64,000 bases of DNA, from NCBI GenBank assembly GCA_039707465.1, contig CM077648.1:76322119-76386118 (forward strand). Reading direction: 5' to 3'. The position numbers and the translations under genes are program-made. Below the pieces are notes generated by a model. It ran no database searches. It was not told the origin of the DNA and saw only the letters and a list, made by a program, of their open reading frames with translations. Each line of letters begins with the position of its first letter. Within the stretch, counting starts at the first letter, position 1. The DNA is from Rhabdophis nuchalis. Its lineage: Eukaryota > Chordata > Lepidosauria > Squamata > Natricidae. Shown here piece by piece: positions 44,500 through 55,000 of this stretch.

Positions 44500-45095
44500 A
44501 CTAGTCTATACCCGCAGGGAGTTACTAAGTTATTATTAAAGATTGGATCTTCTAGTCGATTCGATATTACCAGCGACTTCCAGCAGTCTCATAATATACC
44601 GAGTGACATACTAAGACTGCCAGGCTCTCCATGGATCGTTGTTTGGCCTAGGAGGCAGTGAAGAGAGCCGAAGCAGAAGCAGGGATGCAGAGCAGGTTTG
44701 CTAGTTCAATTACGGAAGCAGCCTCACAGACCAGCATTACCAAGCATTTCCTAACCAAGTCTAGATCCTTTGTCCACAAAACTGATGAACTAGAGCTATG
44801 GATGGCAGTGAATAAGCTCATTCGTGACTGCTGTGTGATGATCATCACAGAGACCTGGCTTCATCCACTTGTACCAGATGCGTCTGTGGAGCTAACTAAC
44901 CGCACCACACACCGCTTTGACAGAAACAACTCTGGTAAAAGCAAAGGTGGAGGACTGTGTATTTACACACATAATAACTGGTGTTCTAACAGTAGAGTTG
45001 CTTATACACACTGTTCTGCAGACGTGGAATTCTCAACTGTCATTTGTCGGCCATTTTATTTACCTAGAGAGATTTCTGTTATAGTTGTCACTGCT
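44500..45095 (+). pseudogene. Non-LTR retrotransposon 5' fragment: endonuclease domain
   Basis: The frame at 44658-45206 contains KTDELELW, MIITETWLH, KSKGGGLCIYTHNNWC and VICRPFYLPREI. This is the APE endonuclease N-terminal block of a LINE in the wider Jockey/CR1/Rex group (ET is the catalytic Glu region, and the GGG-LC/IY block is typical). Similarity ends near 45095 after VTAV, where the copy is cut. The clade is not certain, but it differs from the L2 and CR1 copies here. Confidence 0.7.
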
Positions 45096-45206
45096 GTCTC
45101 CTCCCTTTTCTTTCCCATAAAAGCAATTACAGTGAGAAATATTGGGCTAATTTGCAGACTGAGACTGGTCAAAAAAACATTGTGTAGCAGTGGTTTTTTG
45201 AAATGA

Positions 45207-47194
45207 TATGCTTCCCTTTCATCTTAGACAGGTGGCAAACACATGAAGAACAGTCTCCAGTCTCACAGTACTTGCTCCTTTAATTCACCTATCAATCCAT
45301 AAAACCTTTTCCTTTCTTCCCATCATTGTCTCAAACGTAAATTTTCAGCATTTTGCATAAGAATGAATATGCTGTTTCTTTGCCCTAAACACATGCCATC
45401 TCACAAGTAACTATGAACATTTTCCAATGCGGATCCCTCCAACCCAGCATCCTAAAGTTGCAGTTGAACATTACTGAGGAAACAAGATTAGTCTATTTAA
45501 TACTGAAGATTAGATATTGCTGGCTATGTATCAATCTTTTGCTATAAAGAAAACCGAAAAGCTTAAATGAAGGCAAATGAAATGAATTTTTGCTTCAAAG
45601 AAGGAATTAAATTGCTATTGAGTCTAAAAGTAATTGATTCTTGAAGCACTAAGAAGTACTAAGTCAGAGAGGTTTGTATGGAAAGAAAGAAAAAAAGACT
45701 GCAGGGAAATTAACCAAATTACTTGCTTTGTCTTTTCTGCAAAAAGAAGATGATCCAAAACAATTTACTCAGGAAATATATGAAACGTACAACTAATAAA
45801 AGACAGCAACCTGAAAAGTAGCAGTTCAGGAGATCCAGGGAGTTCTTAAAGGACTCGGTTGTGAAACTGCAAAAACAAGCAACAAATAAAAAGCTGAATA
45901 TATTATTATCATTAGTCTTTATACAAGATAACTGAAGAGTGAGTCGTGAAAAGCCAAAAGAACTATGGATCCCTGGGCATTTTATGTTATATTTTCAAAG
46001 AAAGCCACAATGACTTTTTAAGATGCCTTATATCAGGCTGTTGTAAATCAGGCTTAGGAAGCACCATTAAGCTGGCACAAAGTCAAGCAGCTACAAAGCC
46101 CCACTGCTTCATTTTCTTATTTTTCAAAAATCAAGCTCAACTGGGCATGAAATGTAGAAACATGTTTGTGCTAAGAAACATTTCTTTTATCATGAGATAC
46201 CTCTTCCAAGTCTAACTTATTAGAATCACATTCTCCTAGTCAATTTTGTTCACAGCAGGTGTCGCCACTCCAGCTAGAGTGCTATATTTCTCATCCTCTG
46301 TCAGCTTACATTCAGCTGCATTAAAATAACTAGAGGAGGCTAAAGGTTCGGTGACCCTATTCCAGTTATTCCTGCAGGTTGCTACAATGTCGTTGTATAA
46401 CTAGAAAACAGCATAGGGTTTACTGAATTTGACATGACATGATGCATTCTCTAACCCACCCACCCCCTCCTAAATAAAGAGTTAATAGTTGTGATAGTAC
46501 AATATGTGGCAAGGCCATTTAAAATTTATAACACATAAATTAAATCCAGATCTAATGCAACCATCTGTTGAAGATATCAGTAAGCTAAAAAAAAAATTTC
46601 CTTCAATATGGCCATAGTATAAACGGCATGTCTACCGTTAAATTTAGAGACGACTTTTCACTATGCTTAAATTCCAGAAAAGGAAAGAACTTATTGAAAT
46701 GATATTTGATTATTCGGTTGCACTGTTGACATGCCAGTAGAGAAAAATAAATGTTTCGAATTAGTGAGAGTTGCATATTGTTTACTTATGTTCCTATTCC
46801 ATCACCTCTGCAATAGTTAAAAATGGCATACCAGGTACATTTTCTTTTTTTACCCTTACAACAATGTGAGATAGGAAAGGAGGAGAGCCACTCAAGGAAA
46901 GTCATTCAAGGGAATTTTATGATTAAGTGAAAATCGAACTTAGAATTATTCAGCCAGCTGAATACAAGGCCAGCTGTAATTTCTGAGTAGTATTTTTCAA
47001 AGGAAGCTGCTTGAAGTGTGTTTTATAGTATTCCATATGAAAGGTGATCAAGGCATGAGAGACTATGGCAAGGATCTATTGGTTCAGAAAATGGTATAAT
47101 TGCCACCTGAGATGAACCTGTGCAAAAGATCTTTTGGCAAACACTGCTACCTTCATTTAGAACAAGTGATTGAATATGGAAAGACCCCAGAAGG
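45207..47194. other. Mostly unrecognised; a faint MIR-like SINE patch at 46850-46975
   Basis: No gene. The 46850-46975 patch (ACAACAATGTGAGATAGG...TTAAGTGAAAATCGAACTTAG) resembles a diverged MIR-type core, weakly. Confidence 0.35.
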
Positions 47195-47625
47195 ACCTAT
47201 GAGATCGCCTTCTGCCACCGAGAAACACCCACCGGCCAGTACGCTCCCATACAGAGGGTCTCCTCATGGTGTCGTCGGCTAAACAATGTTGATTGGTGAC
47301 ACCCAGGGGGAGAGCCTTCTCTGTGGGAGCACCTGTCCTCTGGAATGAATTGCCCCCGGAGTTATGAATTATCCCTGACCTACGCACCTTCTGCCATGCT
47401 CTTAAAACTTTTCTTTTTCAACAAGCCGGGCTGGTGTAAATACAAATTTTATTAATTTTAATTGGGTTTGTTTGGTTTTTAACTTAATATGGGCCAAATT
47501 ATTTAATGTGTTTTAAAATTGTTTTAACTTTTGTATATCTGTGTTTTGTTTTTGGCTATACACTGCCCTGAGTCCTTCGGGAGTAGGGCGGTATAAAAAT
47601 ATAAATAAAATAAAATAAAATAAAC
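47195..47625 (+). mobile_element. L2 LINE 3' fragment with (AAAAT)n tail
   Basis: Coding end (ACACCCAGGGGGAGAGCC..., CTCTGGAATGAATTGCC), 3'UTR, stem motif CACTGCCCTGAGTCCTTCGG and an ATAAA tail at about 47596-47625. Confidence 0.85.
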
Positions 47626-47703
47626 CTTTGGACTCTAAAAGCCTCTGGGCATTGGGACAGCACAATCATTTGGTCTGTCAGGAAGTAAGGCATATGTCTA
47701 GAT

Positions 47704-47913
47704 CAGTGGTTCCCAACCTTTTTTTGGCCATGCCCCGCCTACACAAAGCATCTCTAAAATCCTGATGCCATGACGTATAATTCTTACTTTACTCAAAATG
47801 TGAAGTCTACTCACACAGAGGAAGCCTAAAAGGCCATTAATTTGGTTTAAACAAGGTTCAAATTGCTCCCGTTAAAAATCAAATTGCCCCCCTGTGGGGC
47901 ATGGGAACCACTG
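47704..47913. mobile_element. hAT-type MITE (210 bp)
   Basis: Terminal inverted repeats CAGTGGTTCCCAACC at the left and a GGGAACCACTG end at the right. Flanking 8-mers GTCTAGAT (47696-47703) and ATCTAGAT (47914-47921) match 7/8. CAG termini and the 8-bp duplication fit hAT. Confidence 0.85.
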
Positions 47914-48330
47914 ATCTAGATATTACCAGATTGCTGAAAATACCTGCCTGCCATTGGGCAACCTTGGGTGAACCTGTTACAGGTGTGAATTAGGAAAGGA
48001 CAGGAGTTCCTCAAAATGTGGCAGAGAGCTCAGCCTCTTTCGATTGTCAATACAACTGGAATCAATCATGAATAAAAGAAAAGATCTATTTCAAAAAAAA
48101 ATATCCACTATCAAATCCCAAAGTTGTTCCTGTTTGAGAGATTAGAAAGATTAAGCGAATTGCCCCATCGTTCACAAAAAAGAATCATGCTGTCTCTTTA
48201 CTAAAATTCTGGTCTGAAACCCAAATGAAAATAGTCCAGGTAATCCATTTCCTCCATTTCTCTGGAATGGTAGCTCCAGCACCTTTTAAACAACCTTTCC
48301 TAACAGGGGAGGCTGGAAAATTGTTCAATA

Positions 48331-48522
48331 TTATTTGAGCCACATATGGTTTCTTGCAGAAGGAGTGCGATTTAAAGAAGAAGAAGAGGATTTCTTGGCC
48401 ACAGAAAGGAATTTTGTGGGGATTTTTTCCGCTTTTTCCATTAATATTTGTAAAACGGCATCTACATAAAGCCTCTGGGTGAGAACATCCCTCAGTTTGG
48501 GATGAGGTGCCATCACTGTCAC
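48331..48522 (-). other. Small open frame not explained by repeats, 63 codons
   Basis: Encodes LTQRLYVDAVLQILMEKAEK..., then a Lys/Ser-rich C-terminus ending near RNHMWLK. It looks less random than most frames here and overlaps no repeat I know. It could be a terminal exon, a processed pseudogene piece or chance. There is no strong splice acceptor immediately upstream. Not identified. Confidence 0.2.
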
Positions 48523-48654
48523 GATAACAATTGACTATCTATCAAACCTGGGCTGACTAGGAAATATAACTGGCTGGTGGCTTTGGAGGCCTGGATAGGA
48601 AGGAACAATATCAGGCAAGACAAGACTGACCAGCTGTGGGTGTTTATAGTAGAG

Positions 48655-48712
48655 CTGTGGGTCCATATGGAGAAGGGCGGGGTATAAATTTAATAAAATA
48701 AAAAAAATAAAA
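48655..48712 (+). mobile_element. L2 LINE 3' tail fragment
   Basis: GTGGGTCCATATGGAGAAGG, GCGGGGTATAAATTT and an AAAAT tail. Confidence 0.6.
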
Positions 48713-48927
48713 CATTTGAATCGGGAAATGTTTCCTAAATTACCACTTCCTCTTTGGGGACTGATATGCAACTTGGAGGGTTTCTTGGGGTCACAGACCC
48801 TGCTCAAGAAACAGATAATAATTGTGGCCAGGAAGGCTTTTGTATATATTCTTCTAGTCTAGTGTGTCAGTTGTGCCCATACCTGGACTGGAAGGCAGTG
48901 ACGTGCCTTGTGTTTGGACACATCATC

Positions 48928-48995
48928 TCTTCAAGGACCGCCCTGGGTCCTCTGTGGAGAAGGGCGGGATATAAATTTAAATAAATAAATAAATA
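48928..48995 (+). mobile_element. L2 LINE 3' tail fragment with (AAAT)n
   Basis: GACCGCCCTGGGTCCTC, AAGGGCGGGATATAAATTT, then (AAAT)n. Confidence 0.75.
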
Positions 48996-49009
48996 TTGTA
49001 ATGTGCTGT

Positions 49010-49590
49010 GTTTGGACAGCATTCTGAAGCTACAGGTGGTCCAGGAATGCAACAGCAACTGCAATTATGGCCCTGCCATGGTACGTCTATACTGCATCTC
49101 TGTTGCATGAGCTTGCACAGGTTACAGTAGGTATCCAGGTGCAATTCAAGACACTGGTTATCTTCTATAAAGCCTTCTATAGCATAGGGCCTGGTTATGT
49201 GAAGGATTACTTGTCTTCCATAGTTTCTTCCCATCCTATATAATGCAGTAGAATTGGAGTGATCCAAGTTCCATTGATTAACCAGTGTAATCTGATGAGA
49301 CCCAGGAGGTGGAGCCCATCTGCCATAGCACCTGTTCTAAAATGACAGGCCTCCAAGACATTCATATGCCTCCCCACCCCCACCCCCCAAAAAAACAGAT
49401 CTTATTTAATTAAATTCTTCCCCAGATCTTGGACTAATTTGGGTAGCAGAACCCTCATAACTTGTGAGATTTTGTTATTACTTTATTTTTTCCTGTACTG
49501 TTCGGATAGTATTAACTCTTTTATATTGCATAGTGTCCAGAGACACAATGGAGTGAGACAGCCTATAAATTTAATTAATAAATAAAATAG
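49010..49590 (+). pseudogene. Old L2 LINE 3' fragment (ORF2 C-terminus and UTR)
   Basis: Broken coding sequence corresponds to the L2 block RRLQLVQNAAARAI...HWLPVVFRVRFKVLVIIFKALHG...GPSYL (here CTACAGGTGGTCCAGGAATGC; ACTGGTTATCTTCTATAAAGC). It ends with a degraded 3' tail (GCCTATAAATTTAATTAATAAAT) near 49588. Older than copies 1-3. Confidence 0.65.
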
Positions 49591-51363
49591 AAATTATAAC
49601 CATTTTCCATAGTTTTATGTAGGGAATATGCCCTCTGTAATTAATAAAATTTAATTTATACCTACCATTTAGATGAGAGGCTGCATCTTAATAGTAACAA
49701 ATATGTTTTTCAAGCAAAAGTAGCCAAGTATAATCACTAATAATTCCAGCTATAATTAGAAAATACTATACTCTAAATGCCTGGGAAACTATGGCCTGGT
49801 TATTATACATTTGACAATTCACCAGTTGATATTATTCTGCTAGACAAATGCTAGATCAATATTTTACACGCTTATTTGTCTCACATAGCTGGAGGATTCT
49901 TGCGTGTTAGAGTGTATCGGATTGCATCCAAGCCTTTAGATATAATCTCACTAAGCTTAGTAGGGAATCTATCAAATATAAAAATGTTTCAGTAACAAAA
50001 TGTTTCTACTTCATTTGTTAGTCAGAGATTAATCCAAAATGAAAAGTACTTTGCAGCACAAATTAATGATGTAGTTTAATTTTTGTTTCATAATCTTTTT
50101 TTTTAATTATTCAGCCTAGATATCTTGCTAAGTATGCTATAAATGGACACCCAATGGGTAGCATTTATTTATTTTACAGCTTAATGCAGATAATGCTTAA
50201 ACCTTTAATAGTAAAGTCAGCACTCTGGTTTATAAAGGAAATAGCACTCATTACTATTGTTCAGGGCCAGAATAATATTAAAGCTAAATAGCGTCTAGAT
50301 GCCATTTGTAGCACCTAGGTTCTATCAAAATTAGTGGAACAGGAATGAATAATTTGCAATTATTTTGCCAATTTTGTAATTTTCTTTCTTTTTCTCTTTC
50401 TTTTCCTCTCCTCCAAGTAGAAATATAGATGGCTCAGCCAAAAGGAGATGTGTAGACTTTTCTACAAGAAGACTCATCATCTCTTCAGGGAAAATATTTA
50501 GTTTGTGTGTAACACACACAATTTCCTCTTTGGGGCTTTATTATTCCAAATTAATTATTTAATCAATATCCAGAAGCATCGTCCATTTTTTCAAAAGTAC
50601 TGCAAAGTGCAGCTTGGTTCCTTTTATGTTTACCAAGAATACATTCCCATTTATTTAATAGTGCTTCTTCCTAAAGGATCCAAAGGATTGCATCCATGCA
50701 ACCCAATCCTAAATTAACATCTGCCACAAGCATAAATGTTATTTAAACAAAACAAAAAAGGCAGCTGCTGCAATAGTGTCATTTAATATGCAGGGACTAC
50801 TAGCCACCAAGACTTCACTGACTGAAATTGGAGAAATACAGATCTTTTCTTTTGTAGATAGGGTTAGGTTTAGAGGTTAGAACCTTAGCCATATGGAATA
50901 GCAGAAAGTAGTTGTCAGCCTTCGCTTTGCTGGTTGCTTCGGCTGCCATATGAAACGGGGTGGGGCTTTGCTATTGGGGTTTGGGATTGTAACGGTGCAG
51001 GAGGTTGATTTGCAGAAAGGAGTAAATTCTCGCCATCTACTATGCATACCAGTGGCTGGGGCCGTGCGGTGGTCAAGGTCAGCAGTCTTGCATGCCATCC
51101 TGATGATGCTCCTGAAGATGCAACCCCTGAGGGGTTTGCGTATTGGACAATGGGGTGGGGGTTATTGGGAAAAGGGCGTTGGACATATATTGATATGTAT
51201 GCTTTTGCGCCTAAATGCTTCAGACCTTGCTTAGCATCTATGCTATTCATTTCATAACCAGTAAAAGTACTCTTAATTCCTTCCAAAATGGAGTTGAGTG
51301 GTTTCTTTGCTAAAATATTTTGTACGATATCTGTGGGTTTTTTTCCACAGACGGAAAGACACC

Positions 51364-51364
<1 letters not shown>
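49591..51364. other. AT-rich sequence with a local GC-rich patch at 50880-51260
   Basis: No identified gene. The patch stands out in base composition and may be an unclassified LTR or retroelement piece. Confidence 0.4.

Positions 51365-51395
<31 letters not shown>
51365..51395. repeat. (GT)n microsatellite
   Basis: About 15 dinucleotide units. Confidence 0.95.
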
Positions 51396-51396
<1 letters not shown>

Positions 51397-51974
51397 TTTT
51401 ATTTGTATAGACTAGACCGAAAAGGATCTATCTATTACATGTTTCTTTATCACTTTGTAGCTTTCCTTGTGGCCCACATTTTACTTCAATTTGCTTGCCT
51501 CCCACAATGGAAATATTATAGATGTATAATCAATATCTACATACAGTGAAACATGAGGTTAAGGTACGCTGGTTTAATGGACTTGGGACACAATTCTTTT
51601 TGTGCAAAGTGAAGGTCAGATTAAAATCTAAATCTAAGCGATACCATTTATAACAATCACATATGGATACATATAGTGAAAATCTACACAAATGGCGACA
51701 CATATTCCAATTTAACTGAACTTCGGATTCATCCGATATTACTCTCCTGACCGACCCATTAAAATAAAGCTGTTCTGCATATCTAAAATATATCATTAAA
51801 AGTTTTAAAGAGAACATAAAAGTTTAGTGAGAATATTTAAGATGTAACACAAACTTATACAGAAATGAACACAGAAAGAAAGAGAAGGGGAAAAAAAGTG
51901 CAGAAAGAAAAGATAAAAAGAAATAGAAAAAGCTTCCGGTTTCCTTTGTAACAAATAAAAGTATAGTATCATTT
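51396..51974. other. Unrecognised AT-rich sequence
   Basis: No feature supported. Confidence 0.5.
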
Positions 51975-52110
51975 GTTTAGTGACAGTTTGAAATTACAGC
52001 AGCCCTGAAAAATACTGACTAATGACCGGTCCTCACACTTATGACCATCGCAACATCACCATTATCACATGATCAAAATTTGAGCACTTCATTTATATTC
52101 CTCGTTAAGC
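51975..52110. mobile_element. Fragment of the TIR-type squamate repeat
   Basis: GTTTAGTGACAGTTTGAAATTAC...CTGACTAATGACCGGTCCTC...TTATGACCATCGCAACATCACC...CACATGATCAAAATTTG corresponds to the middle and end of the family seen at 9485-9706. Confidence 0.55.
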
Positions 52111-52760
52111 ATTTGTACTGCATAATAAAGTCAAATATTTAGTGCAGAATTTGTAACCATCCTTTTCAGATTCCTGTTGGGTCTGTTGTTATTTTTAATG
52201 TCATCTCTTCTATCATCTCCATTTAAATATCCTCCAACTCTTTTAAATTTTTTTATAGAAACTCTTGTCTTTTCAATAGAATTCAAATGAAATACTGTTA
52301 TTTAATGGAAAAATCTCCCTTCAAAATGGGATATTTTTCTGCCGCAATCTTTTAGTCATGAAAAAATATTCTTACATAGGTCTAATAGAATAATTATATT
52401 TTTGTTATCAATTTTAGTCTAGTATTAAAATGGTATTGCAAAACTTGATCTCTTGTCTTCTTCCTCACAAAGTGCACTAAAACATCTCTTGGAACATTTC
52501 TTGTTCTTGAAAATCTTGAATTCATTCCATAAACTTTACTTATTTATGTCTTTGCATTCAACTGTTCAAAATCCACCCAAATTGCCAAAGCTTTTATAAT
52601 ATTGTATTGAATATTTTTATCAAAAACCTCTGGAATAGCTGTAAAGCCTGGAGAAGACTTCTACATCACGGTATGTCAGGGAACGTATGCATCTGTCATT
52701 CAGAGTTGGTTACATAATGGTTACATGTCTCTGAAATTAACATTCTGGCTCAAACAACAA
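52111..52760. other. Unrecognised AT-rich sequence
   Basis: No feature supported. Confidence 0.5.
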
Positions 52761-52830
52761 AGAATAGAATAGAATAGAATAGAATAGAATAGAATAGAAT
52801 AGAATAGAATAGAATAGAATAGAATAGAAT
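52761..52830. repeat. (AGAAT)n microsatellite at a CR1/L3 3' end
   Basis: About 14 perfect pentamers directly joined to the LINE 3' terminus (TCTTTATTGGCCAAGTGTG). This microsatellite type, seeded by a LINE 3' end, is characteristic of advanced snakes. Confidence 0.92.
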
Positions 52831-53012
52831 TCTTTATTGGCCAAGTGTGATTGGACACACATGGAATTTGTCTTTGGTGCATATGTGTTCAGTGTACATA
52901 AAGAAAAATAAAATACATTCATCAAGAATCATAAGATACAACACTTAGTGATAGTCATAGGGTATTAATAAGAAATCAAATCATACTAGGAAACAAATAA
53001 AACAATCTAAAT
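52831..53012 (-). mobile_element. Snake CR1/L3-type LINE 3' end, part 1
   Basis: TCTTTATTGGCCAAGTGTGA...GGACACACATGGAATTTGTC...GTGTACATAAAG matches from memory a very common snake LINE end. It continues at 58477 after the nested insertions. Confidence 0.8.
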
Positions 53013-53835
53013 TGTAAAGATCAGAAGGATCTTGACAAACTTGAACATTGGGCACTATCTAATAAAATGAAATTCAATGGCGAAAAAAGTAAGGTTCTAC
53101 ATTTAGGCAAGAAAAATGAAATGCACAGGTACAGTATAGGTGATACCTTGCTCAATAGCAGTAACTGTGAGAGGGATCTTGAAGTTCTAGTGGACAACCA
53201 TTTAAATATGAGCCAGCCGTGTGCAGCAGCTGCCAAAAAAGCCAACATAGTTCTAGGCTACATAAACAGAGGGATAGAATCAAGATCACGTGAAGTGTTA
53301 ATACCACTTTATAAGGCCTTGGTAAGGCCACACTTGGAATACGGCATCCAGTTTTGGTCACCATGATGTAGAAAAGATGTGGAGACTCTGGAAAGAGTGC
53401 AGAGAAGAGCAACCAAGATGATTAGGGGACTGGAGACTAAAACATATGAGGAACAGTTGCAGGAAATGGGTATGTCTAGTTTAATAAAAAGGACTAGGAC
53501 ATGATAGCAGTTTTCCAATATCTTGGCGGCTGCCACAAGGAAGAGGGAGTCAAACTATTCTCCAGGGCACCTGAGGGCAGAACAAGAAGCAATGGGTGGA
53601 AACTAATCAAGGAGAGAAGCAACTTAGAACTGAGGAGAAATTTCCTGACAGTTAGAACAATTAATCAGTGGAACAGCTTGCTACCAGAAGTTGTGAATGC
53701 CCCAACACTGCAAGTCTTTAAGAAGATGTTGGATAGCCATTTGTCTGAAATGGTATAGGGCTTCCTGCCTAGGCAGGGAGTTGGACTAGATGACCTTCAA
53801 GGTCCCTTCCAACTCTGCTATTGTATTGTATTGTA
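53013..53835 (+). mobile_element. CR1 LINE 3' fragment (about 820 bp)
   Basis: ORF2 C-terminal half: LSNKMKFNGEKSKVLHLG and DLEVLVDNHLNMSQPCAAAAKKANIVLGYINRGI, then the block shared with the other CR1 copies, broken by a TGA near 53366 and a small deletion near 53490. 3'UTR and ATTGT tail end at about 53835. Inserted in the snake CR1/L3 end. Confidence 0.92.
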
Positions 53836-53861
53836 AGATTTGAGAGGTCTGCGCTTGCGCG

Positions 53862-53872
53862 AAGATGGCGGG
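53862..53872 (+). promoter_or_regulatory. YY1-like AAGATGGCGGG at the L2 5' end
   Basis: Lies about 20 bp from the 5' boundary in sense orientation, in a GC-rich leader. In human L1 a YY1 site near the 5' end sets the start of transcription. A similar role here is inference. Confidence 0.45.
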
Positions 53873-55000
53873 CTAGCTCTGGAGCTCCGTGTGAGCTGTG
53901 GAGGCCGTTGGCCTTTTACGTGCTCCCAGCCCTCTTTTTATGGTTCGGAGGGCATGGGATCGATGAGGAGCCCACCCTGGCATTTCAGGGTGAGGTTCGC
54001 GATGTTGATGGGTGCAGCGGAAGCGAATACAGCGCCGGCGCCGGGGGACGCTGAGACAATGAGAGCGTCGGAGTGGAGGCCGGAGCGGAGGCCGGCGTCC
54101 CTGGCGTTCTAGTAAGGGCGGGGATGCCGGCTGCGCCTAGGAGTTCCCGACGACGGCTGCAGCTCGCCATGGGGATGAGACGGCAGTGAGAGTGCCGGTG
54201 AGGCCAGCGGCGACGGCGGCATGCTGACCAAGGAAGACCCTAAGAAGGCTCGGGTTCTGGCGGCAGTGAGAGCGCAGCAGTTGCAGCTGAAGCCGGCCTT
54301 GCAAACGACGGCGGTGGAGATGGGGGTGAGAGCCCCGGACGGAAGGCCGGCGCCCCCGAAATTATTTTAGTGGCGGGGATGCTGACCAGGCTGTCGGCTG
54401 CTGGGCTGACTGGTGGGAGCCAGGAGAAGCTGATTAACCTCCGGGCTGGGAGAGGAAAGTGATGCCCCCGACCCTGGTGATCGGCTGAGGGGAGAGGCCC
54501 TTACAACAGGCCCCAGGCCGGAGAACTGGATGTTGGTTTCTCTGGCCTGTTAGGCCGGGCTGGGCCAGGAGGTGGATGGCTGGCCTGGGCCTAATTAATC
54601 TCCCCAGCCGTGAGTAATTTTCCATCAGGGAGAACAGACTCCTTTCCAGCGGAACTGGCACCAAACTTACATTCTTCAGCGATAAGAAGAACTTTGAAAT
54701 CCTTCTCCCTATGGCTTCTTAAGATCGATAGAACTGAGCCATGTTAAGATCTCTAAAGTCCTTGAAATGTCCTTAAAGACCTTATGGACGGGAACAACCT
54801 AATCGATATTGCGAACTAGTCCTTATAGATGCACTTTATTTCATTATTTTTAATATCTATTGATGAAATCTACTTTTAAATCATGGCTAACGATGTTTTT
54901 TAAAATCTAATGTATTTTAACCCATGACCCACCGATGAATTCCACCCTTACATTGTTTATTTATTGATAATTAGTTTTTTAATTATTTATTCATAGTACA

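Noticed and set aside
46850..46975. MIR SINE
   Set aside because: Similarity by eye too weak to list as its own element.
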